Positions 1 through 37,557 of a DNA stretch of 64,000 nt are shown in pieces (within the stretch, counting starts at the first letter, position 1; the number at the start of each line of letters is the position of its first letter). The notes under the pieces are model-generated. The model was not told the DNA's origin and did not search any database. It worked only from the letters and a program-made list of their open reading frames with translations. A program made the position numbers and the translations under genes. This stretch comes from Patagioenas fasciata (Eukaryota > Chordata > Aves > Columbiformes > Columbidae). Where the stretch lies: contig NC_092520.1 of assembly GCF_037038585.1 (NCBI RefSeq), positions 13,089,001 through 13,153,000 on the forward strand. The letters run 5' to 3'.

Positions 1-1189
1 ATGTATATTGCAAACTATACATCACTTTAAAGAGAGAGTGCAGTCTGATGACCTTTGAATAGTAGCCCTTGAAAGGCTCACTGCCTGCCTAGTATTCCAT
101 ATTCTAAAAGCTGGTTTCCCTAGTATTTTCTTTTTTTTTCTTCTTTACCCTGCATTGCAGAAGTATATAAGAGCCCTACTTCTACAATAATGTCCACAAA
201 AATATGTTTTCAATAGAAACGTAGCTGAAGTATTGCAGAGATACCCGACTCTCATCTTGTTCCACAGTTTCGTGCTTTTAAGGACAATTTTTGATAAAAA
301 TGTGTTTAGCTGGAAGATTTTAACCCGCTCTAATGCAGAGCAGGATCAACGTTTAAAATGCAGTAGAAGCATTTTGAGAATGTTATTCTTTACTAAGCCT
401 GAGGGAGCTCAGGATAATCCTGATTGCTTCGTTTCTTTGGAGCTTTATGTGAGAGGTTGGATGTGAACTAAGCTGATATTATAACTCTCCTATTTCCACA
501 AATGTTGATTTGTTAATGTGAATTCCTGTGTTGATTTTATTGCATATACACTCAGAGATTTTGCAGTTGATAAAGTCAGAATTAAATAGGGACAGATAAA
601 ACAAGTAAAAGGAAAATCAGAAACCTGTTAATTGTGTTGAACAGCCATGTTTTGGAAGGCATAATGTCAGTTGTGCCTGTTCAGTTTCCAAGCTGGAAAA
701 CACTTTGGAGACTCTCTCCTGTGGCCCTGGTGGTTGAGACTCTGGTGCCCAGCTGCTGCTACAGGGTGTAAATCCTTGATAGCTCAATAAGTGGTTTGCA
801 GTTCAAGAAAACTGAGGTCCCGGGGATCTCTCCCACTTTGTAAAGCTGGACAGACTGGTGTGCACATGAAAAATTTAAATTGATGGGAGGTTGAGATTTG
901 GCTAAAGTACAGTGTGAGGAGTTCCTGCAAGCATTTAAAGGGTGTATCTACAGCCCAAGATTGTATTACTTCATTATGAAAAGGAAAATTGCTATATCTC
1001 CACTGGTTTAGATTCAAAGATGAATTTTATTATAATGCTTTAAACTGTTTCTGTAAAGAAGTGAGAAAACCTGTACCTGTAGCAAATCTGTGTCTTTATA
1101 GTCATATAACTGTGTCCAGCTGGGTTTTTACTTGCATAAAATCAGCTGTGGCCTTTATTTTGGTAAAGACAAACAAACATGGATGTCAA

Positions 1190-1480
1190 GAGGAAGGGAC
1201 CAGACTCCTTTCAGTGGTGCCCAATGATAGGATGAGGGGCAACGGGCACAGACTGAAACACAGGAGGTTCCATCTGAATATGAGAAGCTGCTTTACTTTG
1301 AGGTGCCAGAGCCCTGGAACAGGCTGCCCAGAGAGGTTGTGGAGTCTCCTTCTCTGGAGACATTCAAAGCCACCTGGACACATTCCTGTGTGATCTGCTC
1401 TGGTGAACCTGCTTTAGCAGGTGGGTTGGACTGGATGATCTCCAGAAGTCCCTTCCAGCCCCAACCATTCTGTGAAACTC
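1190..1480 (+). mobile_element. CR1 LINE 3' fragment
   Basis: Ordered CR1 3' blocks: CAGTGGTGCCCAATGATAGG near 1212, CCTGGAACAGGCTGCCCAGA near 1312, GGTTGTGGAGTCTCCTTCTC near 1335, TCTGGAGACATTCAAAGCC near 1352, and a terminal GGGTTGGACTGGATGATCTC then TTCCAGCCCCAACCATTCTG. It belongs to the same subfamily as the - strand copy at 40058-40256. Confidence 0.92.
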
Positions 1481-2569
1481 ACGCTTAGTTGAATTAATTG
1501 TCATGGTAAAATATGCAAGCGCAGGCTGTCAGCAGCGTGGAGGAGGTGCCACGCACTTGGCTGTATTTGCACACACTGTGGAGCATCTTTTGCATCATGG
1601 CTGATCCCTTTTGCATCATCCCTTGCTCATGATGTTCTCTCTTGTTCAGATTTTTGAGAAAAAAAATATTCCAGTCCCACGAGAGGTGCAGGGTCCCTCG
1701 CTGGGCTTTACATGCTGGGGCACCAGAAGGAAAGGGGCACTGTGAAGATGGTACGAGAGCTGTGCCCATGGTGGGCTGTCCTTACAATTTGCAGAGCAGC
1801 TTGGCACAGGGCTCACTGGTTCACATGGCCTCAGGTCCCCAGGCACTGCTAGGAGACATGGTTTTGGTCTCATGAAGGTAAAATAAGCCCCTCAGGTCAG
1901 TGTGGCCTCCCAGGTATCCTGCCACGAGGTCCCAGCAGCAGACAGGAGTGGTGAGGGCAAAGAGGTGGTAAACTCCAAAGGCAGATGAGGAGAACCAGCA
2001 TCTTAACCCAGTCCCAGTGTCCAGGAGCTCTGAGACCACCTTGGGCCCACCACTTCAGAGGGATTTCGAGGGAGGTCAGAACATGCTTCCTTTTGTAGCT
2101 CTGGGCTTTGCTGAGCACCATCTGAAGGCCACAGTGCAGCCAGAAGGTCAGCTTAGGGGTGCACACTCCTTCTCTTTCTGATGACAAAAGCAGGAGAGCA
2201 AGGCAGCCTCACATCCTGAATCAAAATGATGTGCTCCCCATTGGAATGTCCCCCATCCTGCTAAAGCACTGCAGCAAATCACTGCAGTCAGTACAGAAGA
2301 AAGAGCTGCTGTAGCATCCTCTTCTCTGGGAGGGCGGGATGGATTTTAGCTCCAGTTAGCCTGGCGTTTGGTGATGGGTGTTTTTGCATGGCTGCTGTAG
2401 TTTTCTTTCTCCCACTTCTCCAAGCCGTTGTGTTGCTGTTCTGGTGCACGCTGCAGCATGGGACAGTTGAGCAAGGCTAGAGCAGAATTTTCACCAGCAA
2501 TAACAGATGAAACTTTGTAATGTTGCTTAAGAAATGGTAAGATCATGGAACAGGTCCTCCTGAAAGCTG

Positions 2570-3805
2570 TGCTGAAACATTTGGAAGACAGGGAGGTGAT
2601 TTAAAGATAGCGAACTTGGGTTCACCAAGGCAAATAGTGCCTGACTATTCTGAAGGCCTTCTATGATACAGCAACTGCATCAGTAGATGAGGGAAAAGCT
2701 ACCTGTTGTCCCTGACAACATTCTTACCTCTAAATTGGAGAGGGGTGGGTTTGATGGATGGACTGTTAGATGGATGGGACGTGGCTGGATGGCTGCATCC
2801 AAAGAGTTACAGTCAATGGTTCAGTGTCCCTGTGGAAGCCAGTGGCAAGTAGTTTCCCTCAAGGGTCCATACTGGGACCAGTACTATTTAATATCTTAAT
2901 GAATTACATAGATAGTTGGATCAAGTGCACTCTCAGCAAGTTTGCAGATGACACCAAGCTGAATGGTGCAGTTGATTTGCTTGAGGGACAAGATGCCATA
3001 CAGAGAGACCTGGATGGGCTTGAAAAATGGACCCATGTGAACCTCACGAGGTTCAACAAGGCCAAGTGCAAGGTCCTGCACCTGGGTCAGGGCAATACCC
3101 GGTAATCAGTACAGGCTGGGGGATGAAGGGATTGAGAGCAGCCCTGCTGAGAAGGACTTGGGGGTACTGGTGGATGAAAGATTGGACATGAGCCGACAAT
3201 GTGCACTTGCAGTCTAGAAGGCCAATTGTGTCTGGGGCTGTATCAGAAGGAGCGTGGCCAGCAGGTGGAGGGAGGTGATTCTGCCCCTCTGCTCCGCTCT
3301 GGTGAGACCCCACCTGGAGTCCTGTGTCCAGCTCTGGAGCCCTCAGTGCAGGAAAGACATGGACCTGTTGGAGAGGGGCCAGAGGAGCCACAGAAATGGA
3401 ACAGCTCTGCTGTGAGGACAGGCTCAGAGAGTTGAGGGTGTTCAGCCTGGAGAAGGCTCCGGGGAGACCTTATGCTCTTCTAGTACTTAAAAGGGGCTTA
3501 TGAGAGAGTGAGACTTTTTAGCAGGGTCTGTGGTGGTAGGACAAGGGGCAGCAGTTTTAATCTAAAAGATGGTAGATTTAGATTAGGTGTGTGGAAGAAA
3601 TTCTTCGCTATGAGGGTGGTGAAACACTGGAATGGGCTGCCCAGAGATGTGGTAGATGCCCCATCCCTGGAAGTGTTCCAGGTCAGGTTGGGTGGGGTTT
3701 TGAGCAACCAGGTCTAGTGGAAGGCGTCCCTACCGATGGCACGGGGTTGGACCAGATGCGCTTTGAAAGTCCCTTCTAACCCCAACTGTTCCATGACTCG
3801 TATGA
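2570..3805 (+). mobile_element. CR1 LINE, about 1.2-kb copy with reverse-transcriptase core
   Basis: The longest CR1 copy in the window, sense to AMOTL1. It starts within the reverse-transcriptase region (GGTTCACCAAGGCAAATAGT near 2620) and continues to the 3' end (CCCAACTGTTCCATGAC near 3780). One frame from 2770 to 3105 still reads the RT motifs [12 protein letters not shown] and [10 protein letters not shown], which include the catalytic Asp pair, and ends [10 protein letters not shown]. Frameshifts break the frame on both sides and an internal segment near the 3420-3480 stretch is shortened. The element is dead: endonuclease and ORF1 are missing. Confidence 0.95.
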
Positions 3806-5863
3806 ATTACTTTGTTTCATTGGCCAGATGTGAAGTGTCATACAACACCTCCCTGCCTTATTGTCCTTTGAGAAGTGTCATCCACTTTCTGCAGATGTTT
3901 AGCTCCTTAGTCATTAGCCTGTACCTCTGCCAGAGAAGTAACATGCCAGCAAATGCTCATGGCCCTGGGAGCTCTCCTGTCCTCCTGAACTGCCTCCATG
4001 GGTGTTTAATTTATGGACGGAGACACAGCCTGAAGGTACCTCTGTGCTGTGCAGGTAAACCCATCTGGAGGCCAGGGTGGGTTCAGCACAGGCTTTCCCA
4101 GTGCTGTCTGCATGAAGCTTGGCCAGGACCTTCCTCCCAAGGACACAGCCTGGATCAGGGTCTGTGCTGCCAGGCAGGTTTGCAGGGTCCTCGCATTTGG
4201 GAATGAGCTCACCACTGGTCTTCACTCCATCTCAACACCTTTCCGTGCATGGTGGATGCACTGGGCAAAGCACAAGAGCCAGGATGGGAATGTGGGGCTG
4301 TCAGTGCACTGCATTTGGGGGGCCCCAGGGCCCCGTTTGCTTTCCCTCTGGTTTTGACAAAAGATACAGCTGAATTGCTGACTTGGTGGGAACAAGCTTG
4401 TCAGAGCAGTTTTCATGCTGCAGCTGAAGTCAGTGATGGCTTATGATCAGTAGAATTAGGCCAACACTGAGAGCTTTTGAAAACCCCGCTTGGAGAAGCT
4501 GTGTAGGTGCTGAAGACAATGGTAATCATATTTGTTATGTATTTATATAGCACAAAAAATCATCTGTCTAGAAAACAGGCTTCGTGGATCTCTGAGGCTG
4601 GATGGGGTAAATATATCTGTTTGTTAGGTCTCCTGCCTCATGTAGGGTACAGAAATAAAGGCAACAATAGCTACAGCAAGCCTAACAGCTTGTGGTTAAG
4701 CTAAAGTGATTGCAGCCTTCAGGTGGGGTCCAGCAGCCACCTTATTTTCCAGCCAAACTGGACTCTGACAGGGATGTCCTGCATTGTCTGGGTTGAGTCT
4801 CTTAGACAAGTGCGGTGTAGAAATGTCACAATTTAGGCATCTGTGCTGAGGAGTGGCTTGGGTTGTGCACAGCCGGGCTCTGTGTGGGGCCGCTCACCCT
4901 GCTCGAGGCTCTGAGCTGGCCTGGCTGGCTCTCCAGGCTGCCTGTGGGGTGGGAATGGGTCCTGTGCAGATAACCTTTGAGCTGCTCCCTGCCAGAATTC
5001 CCCCTTTTGAAACAAGGACAGCCTCCCTTCCTGCACTTGCAGGGCTGAAACACAAGACAGAAGTGAGGGACTCTGGTCCTGCCTGGCCACCAGCCACAGG
5101 ATTACCCTCACCACTAAGATGTTCTCCTGGGTTATCCTCCAGCAAACTGTGACTGGGCTGGATTTAGGAGCCACCCGCCGTCAGAAAGCCCAGCCCACAA
5201 GCAGGTTGGCCACCAGCGCATTTCTTATCCTTCCCCGACACAAGCCTGGTGGGTGATGGATGCCGGTAGTCAGGGGGTAACACAATACGGTCTTGCACTG
5301 GACGATGACTTTGGTGGCTTGCTGTGGCTGACCTGGGCTGTGCCTCCAGCAACTCCACAGAACCACTCCCTTTGCCGCTTGCTAAAGCCGCTCAGGGACA
5401 CTGCTTGGCTCACATCGCTTCCTTTCGCCTCCCAATTCAGCCGGTCAGCCGATGTCGCTCCAGGCAGGGAGCAGTGTTCGAGGGAGGAGTAATGCATCCC
5501 TTGTGTTTCCTTCGAGCCTGCCGGCTTACGCCTCTCAGCGGTGGGGTTTGTGGCGAGAGGGGGCAGGGAGAGGCTGGCTGGATGCTGAAATATTAGCTGT
5601 GCACCTAGGCAAAAATTACATTTTCGACTCAATGCTTCCTTTATCCGTTCATGCGAGATGTATACATCACTGTCAAGAGCAGGCGAGGAGACAATTTACC
5701 TGGTCCCTGCTGCGATTGTTGGTATTTAGGAGTGACTCAGGATCGGAATCATGACTGTACAGTTATAACCCTATTAATAAACCGTGCAGTCATTAGGCAA
5801 AAGCTCCTGGGCGCGTTTTGAGGACATGCAGCTCTAACACCTCCCCTGTGTGCTTCCCCGCAG

Positions 5864-32855
<26,992 letters not shown>

Positions 32856-33040
32856 GCAGAGGATGGCAGCTCTGGGGTTTGTGTGCATACAGCCAGGTCC
32901 AAGATGGTCCTTGGTGTGCCAACCTTAAAAACTAACCCTGAGAGTTTGAAAATAGAGAAAGTTTGTATCTGAAACAAAGCTTGAGTCTGATATGTTAGGA
33001 CTTTGGACCAGGCGAGAAGTCAAGAGCGCTGAAAAGGAGC

Positions 33041-33046
33041 AATAAA
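33041..33046 (+). terminator. AMOTL1: Possible proximal AMOTL1 polyadenylation signal
   Basis: A canonical AATAAA about 185 bases after the stop codon, followed within 40 bases by GT-rich CTGGGATTTTCTG. Use of it would give a very short 3'UTR lacking all three Pumilio-type sites. There is no direct evidence that it is used. Confidence 0.4.
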
Positions 33047-34527
33047 ATGAACGTCTGGGATTTTCTGAGCAGAAAGGGGCGTTGAAAATGGAATGTGGCA
33101 TGAGAAGAGGATCGTTGAGGGAAAATGAAGCTGCATTTTCTGGTGTAAAGAGAAGGTAGCGAAGTAACAGACTGGGTGCAAACTACTGCACAGTTTTCCT
33201 GCCTCTCTGCAGCCAGGACAGGGAGTGAAATCCCGGCTCTTTTGAAGCCATAGGGAGTTTCTGAATAACCCAGGAGAAACTTGTATCTTCCTCAGTATCA
33301 ATTCACTTCTCACATTATTCACTGCTGAATTTTGGTGAATAATTGGTCTGTAGATGTACACGGCAGGTTCTTGTAAGTATTTGTTTGAAGTGCTGTGGTG
33401 TGGTTTTCCTGGGCAGGCAGGTCAGGTGTCTCTTTCCTGGCTGGACAAGTGTTGCTCTTGGAGCTGGATTTACAATGCAAGTATTCGTGTCTTGCAACCT
33501 CGGAGCTTGCTGAAACTTCTTTTTTTGGTCGGAGCAGTTGTTGGCTGGAATTCCCATGCAGGATGGACGCAGAGTGGGGAAGGAGGACCCTGCTGAAGGA
33601 ATCCCTTTTGTAAGGATGGGAAGGTTTTGGGAGGGGAAGACAAGGGAGGGTCCCAGCAGCTCCCTGAGGGGCCGTGTCCTGCTAAAGCTTGGCCATGGGG
33701 GTTGCATGGGTGCGTTTCCAGCTGAGTTAATCTGGGCTTGCATGTGAGATGCCTCTAACTGTACACTGGTTCATAGCAGCGAAGAATCAGTGTGTGGTAA
33801 GAACATGATTTTCCCTTATTTTCAATGTCAACAGCCAAATCCTACCTCCCTTGAGCATACAAACCTGCCGTTCAAGCTGACATGGGACTGGGCATTAAGG
33901 AGTGTAAGATCAGCCAAGAAGGGTTTAACTGCAGAGCAAAGCATGAGCATCATCTGTTTTCTGTGCTGAGCTGCAGTTCCTTTTCACCTTGTTTTACCCA
34001 GGATGAAACATTTCCCATTTTCAGCTTAGTCCCTGATTTCTGTAGGAGGTGGCAACTGTCTGTAAGAAAGCCGACTCATCAGCTGTGTTAATCACGGCAT
34101 ACTGTTTGCTTCATGCATTACACATGCTGATCAGGAAGTTTTCCTCTTTGAGGTATTTTTGTATTGGCTTTGCAGTTCCTGAACCTTGTGGTGCAGTGTC
34201 AGGACATTAGGAAGAACTTGGCTTTGGGAAAAGAGTGATGGATTTTTGTGTGAAGCTGCCTAGAGTGGAAAAGTGATGGGTGCTGGGAGTAACTGTGTGC
34301 TCAGAGGTGGCTCAAGGTCACCCCTTCCTGTGGGGATGGAATTGGAGTCCTTGGTTGTGAAAACACTAGGCACTTTAAACTCTGCTTTTGCTGAAAACTG
34401 AAGTCCTTGCAACCTCAAAGCCTTCAGGGTCCAGAGCCCTGCGCTCAGTACTGCCTGGCTGATACCTTCTTTTTTAAAAAACAAACAAACAAAATTGCTG
34501 TGTTAAATCTATGCACTTATTTTTGTG

Positions 34528-34535
34528 TGTACATA
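34528..34535 (+). promoter_or_regulatory. AMOTL1: Pumilio-type element 1 in AMOTL1 3'UTR
   Basis: TGTACATA matches the UGUANAUA consensus bound by PUM1/PUM2 at all fixed positions. It lies about 1.2 kb upstream of the distal poly(A) signal. Confidence 0.5.
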
Positions 34536-35123
34536 GAATTAGACGTATGTCAGTGTTGCCCTCTTTCTGATTTTTGCACTTGTTAAACAAAGTAGTGATA
34601 GGTCGTGTGGGCAAGCGAACTGTGTGTTTCGAGTATTAGCAGCTTTGCATTGTGAAACCAAATGTGTAAAACCCTTGGAAGATGTTACGTGGCTTAATAT
34701 ATGCCTTGTAAAATAATTTTATTTTTTTCTCTAAAGTTAATTTAAAGGTTGTAAGTGCTTGCATAAAAGCTGGGCCCTTGCACAGCAGCAGCACTGACCC
34801 ACCTCTGTGGCCCTTCCTCGAGTGTCAGTGGTTGGAGCAGGGCCAGAGAAAGACAAAGGAAGGGACTACAAGTAAAACGATGGTGAATGTTTCATTTCAT
34901 CGTTTTTCTCCAAGAAATAAGGATACCCAGGTGCTTGGAAGTCCATAAGCATTTTATTACCGGCTGTATTATTTCTTTTGATGAAAGTATTTAATAATTT
35001 GTGTACAGGCAGACAGCTAGGCGTCCAGTGAAACAGTGTTGGATCAACATGTGTGATGTGGCTTTCAGTTCTGGTTGGTAGTGGTGCAGCTCAACTTCTC
35101 CAAGTCAGCTGGAGCACAGCACT

Positions 35124-35153
35124 CCTCCTCTTCCTCCTCCTCCTCCTCCTCCA
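35124..35153 (+). repeat. TCC trinucleotide run in AMOTL1 3'UTR
   Basis: Near-perfect TCC repeat of about ten units with one TTCC interruption. It makes a pyrimidine-only mRNA segment, a common type of length-variable microsatellite. Confidence 0.9.
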
Positions 35154-35621
35154 GAAAGCACAGTCCCTCCAGTTTCTGGTATCCCAAGGTCTGTTTACAA
35201 CCAATGCTGCCTCAGATTCATGGTCACAAATAGGAAACCGTTTGTTAAAGACTACGGTGTAGGCAACTCGTGTTTGCTTTTGGAATCCCAGCTCAAATAA
35301 AGGTTCATTCTCCTCAATTATGTTAACTCCAGAGATGTCACTTTTCCTGGAGGGAAGGTCTGGAGGACCAGCGGGTCCCCCTCGAGCACTCACAGGACTT
35401 GTGTGGAGCATCACTGCCATAAATCAGCCCCTCTCAGAAGAGTGGCGCGACTCCCATATGTGCTGGTTTTCCCAGCTCTTTGAACTGTTTTGTGTTTGGG
35501 GAAACTGTGCTGTAGCTGTTCCAGGTGACGTTGGTAACTAGTTGTAAAATACTGTCGTTTTTTATTGTCATTGGTTGTATAGAGAAGTTGGTGTACAGTG
35601 TTGTACAGCTGGAGGGTTATT

Positions 35622-35629
35622 TGTACATA
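35622..35629 (+). promoter_or_regulatory. AMOTL1: Pumilio-type element 2 in AMOTL1 3'UTR
   Basis: TGTACATA, a full UGUANAUA match, about 110 bases upstream of the distal poly(A) signal. Two further TGTACAG motifs lie 20-30 bases upstream. Confidence 0.55.
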
Positions 35630-35730
35630 GGTGGGAAAATGAAAGTTATGTGTCACCCGCAGCGAATATTGATATTGTTGGTCAGCCAAAGATCTCTTAT
35701 TCTTTGCTGTTTAAACTTGTGCCTTAATAT

Positions 35731-35738
35731 TGTATATA
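35731..35738 (+). promoter_or_regulatory. AMOTL1: Pumilio-type element 3, overlapping the poly(A) signal
   Basis: TGTATATA fits UGUANAUA. Its last base is the first base of the AATAAA hexamer, so protein bound here would sit directly on the cleavage signal. Confidence 0.5.
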
Positions 35739-35743
35739 ATAAA
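35738..35743 (+). terminator. AMOTL1: Distal AMOTL1 polyadenylation signal
   Basis: Canonical AATAAA with a T-rich, GT-containing region 15-40 bases downstream. It is the last strong signal before sequence loses any sign of belonging to the gene, so it is taken as the main 3' end. Confidence 0.8.
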
Positions 35744-35765
35744 TGTATAGAGACGTTTCTTTTCT

Positions 35766-37307
35766 CACTTTTCCAGTGTTAATATATTCAGTCCCTGAGA
35801 AGAAAGGACTTCTTAAACAATTCTCAACTTTGCACGCAACATGCTAAGACTAAAAAGCGATACCTCGGGGACTCTAAGGTTGCGTCTCTATTTTTCATAG
35901 CTGTTAATGAAAGGCCCCACAGCAGGTGCCACTGGTAGGTGTACGTGGGCACAAAATCAGCGGGTCTGCAAAGCGGAGGATCAAACCGAGAGCTTTGCCA
36001 AGCAAGAGGAGCAGGATTTTAGTGAGATTATCTTAACCTGAAGGAAATGAGGGTAGCAAGTTAATGAAAGACTCTGGTGAAGATCTGAAGATCTTTAGCC
36101 CTGCATTCCCATTAAGAATAGCACTCCCAATTATTTTTTCTTTTTTATTCTTGAGGGTCTGGGTCCTCTTGAGAGGTGTTGGATCAGTGTGAGTGAGGCA
36201 GGTAAATACCTTGTGGGTCTGGGTATTTTTGAATGGCTATAACATCCTTAGTAAGGAATGAAGCTTCATGTCCCATTTTGAGCTCTTGTGCAGGCAAGAG
36301 GAACGCTCTGGCCCGGTGGAAATATTGCACGTATGTTTGCTTATGCAACTGAAATAATCTGGGGGAGGGGAGCGAAAGTTACCCAAGTGCCTGGCTTTGA
36401 GTAAGGGAGGTTTGCTCAGCCGGCTCTCACATGCTCTTTAAAGTGTCTGTTTGAGAATTCCTGAATCAGGTCCCAGGGAGCTGCAGGCACGAAAGGCATG
36501 AAAGCCACTAAGGGCATCTCTCCCGGATGGGCCGTCCTCTGCCTGTCCCAGCCTCCTCTCCACACATGGAAAAAACAACCTGCCCTGGGCAGGAGTGTGT
36601 CAGCAAACACCCAGGGCTTTTGCAGAAACTTGAGCAGCAGTTTGCTTCACCCAGATCCATCACCTTGTGTTCCCTGTGCCAGCACAGGTCAGCCTGACCC
36701 ACCTGGTTACTCCATCTTCAAGACATGGTGGCTGGAATACTTGTAGTGCCCCAGCTCTTTACTACTAAGAACAGAAAACTGGGGATTACCAAGACTGTGG
36801 CTTTTCAGCTTTCTTCAAGATTTGACAGTAAAATTTGGGGCTTAGCTTGTTTTTTCAAGGCCATAGGAGAAAAGAAACTAACAGGCAAAACCAGTATTAG
36901 GGTGGGAAAAGCCTCCTGGCCAGCCGTGTCCAGGTGCAACAAGGAGGGGTTTTATCCCAGTTTTTAGATTGTGTCTTCAGCACAGATGCTCCAGAAAGGA
37001 AAAGAAAAAAAGAAAACCAAACTCGGAACATGAACATGACTGCAATGTTGTCTCCAGTTTAAGTTTGTCTCAGGAGAAAACATGCAAAGCAGCAAACATC
37101 CAGAGTCAATCTGTTTAAACATTAAAATCCTTGATTATTGCATGCTCCCAGAAGTAAGTACTGGGCAGTGGTCTCCTTACTTGCCACAGACAGGGAGAGA
37201 GCTCAGAAGAGCTAAAAATATGAAAAAAAATGCCATTTAAAAACGTTCAAAAAGTACGTGTCAAGTCCCACCCAAAATGGTGAGACTTTTTCAGGATTCC
37301 CTTGAAT
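35766..37307. other. Intergenic, no feature recognised
   Basis: Sequence beyond the AMOTL1 poly(A) signal. No ORF with family similarity, RNA gene or repeat was recognised. Confidence 0.7.
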
Positions 37308-37557
37308 TCATAGAACCATAGAATGTCCTGAGTTGGAAGGGACCCACAAGGATCATCGAGTCCAACTCCTGTCCCTGCACATGACAACCCCACAGTTCAC
37401 ACCGTGTGTCTGAGGGTGTTGTCCAGTCTCTTCTTGAACACTGTCAGGCTTGGGGCCGTGACACCTCCCTGGGGAGCCTGTTCCAGTGTCCAGCACCCTC
37501 TGGGTGAAGAACCTTTTCCTAACGTCCAACCTAAACCTTCCCTGGCACAGCTGTGAT
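37308..37557 (-). mobile_element. CR1 LINE 3' fragment
   Basis: The 3' end lies at the left: ATAGAACCATAGAATGTCCT, then TTGGAAGGGACCCACAAGGA and GAGTCCAACTCCTGTCCCTG. The rest reads through GGCTTGGGGCCGTGACACCT and CCTAAACCTTCCCTGGCAC, where it is truncated. It is the same subfamily as the copy at 42606-42955 in opposite orientation. Confidence 0.93.

Larger units (their letters stand above)
1..5863 (+). other. AMOTL1: Upstream AMOTL1 intron, 5' end outside the window
   Basis: The next AMOTL1 exon upstream is not visible here: no frame encodes recognisable motin N-terminal sequence with L/PPxY motifs. The region carries two sense-oriented CR1 copies (about 1190-1480 and 2570-3805). A GC-richer stretch at about 4850-5160 has open frames on both strands but no splice-bounded motin similarity. 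Confidence 0.75.
32856..35765 (+). other. AMOTL1: AMOTL1 3' untranslated region (about 2.9 kb)
   Basis: It extends from the stop codon to just past the AATAAA at 35738, with T/GT-rich sequence (GTTTCTTTTCTCACTTTTCC) downstream as expected of a cleavage region. The exact end is inferred. It contains three 8/8 Pumilio-type sites (34528, 35622, 35731), a TCC run at 35124-35153, and seed-type matches for several broadly conserved microRNAs: GCACTTTA at 34370 (miR-17 family), TTTGCAC at 34573 (miR-19), CTACCTC at 33842 (let-7) and GTGCCTTA at 35719 (miR-124). Seed matches of this number can occur by chance in 2.9 kb. Confidence 0.8.

Noticed and set aside
34370..35726. MicroRNA seed matches (miR-17 family, miR-19, miR-124) in the AMOTL1 3'UTR as separate findings
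   Set aside because: With dozens of conserved families and 2.9 kb of 3'UTR, several seed matches are expected by chance. They are listed in the 3'UTR entry only.
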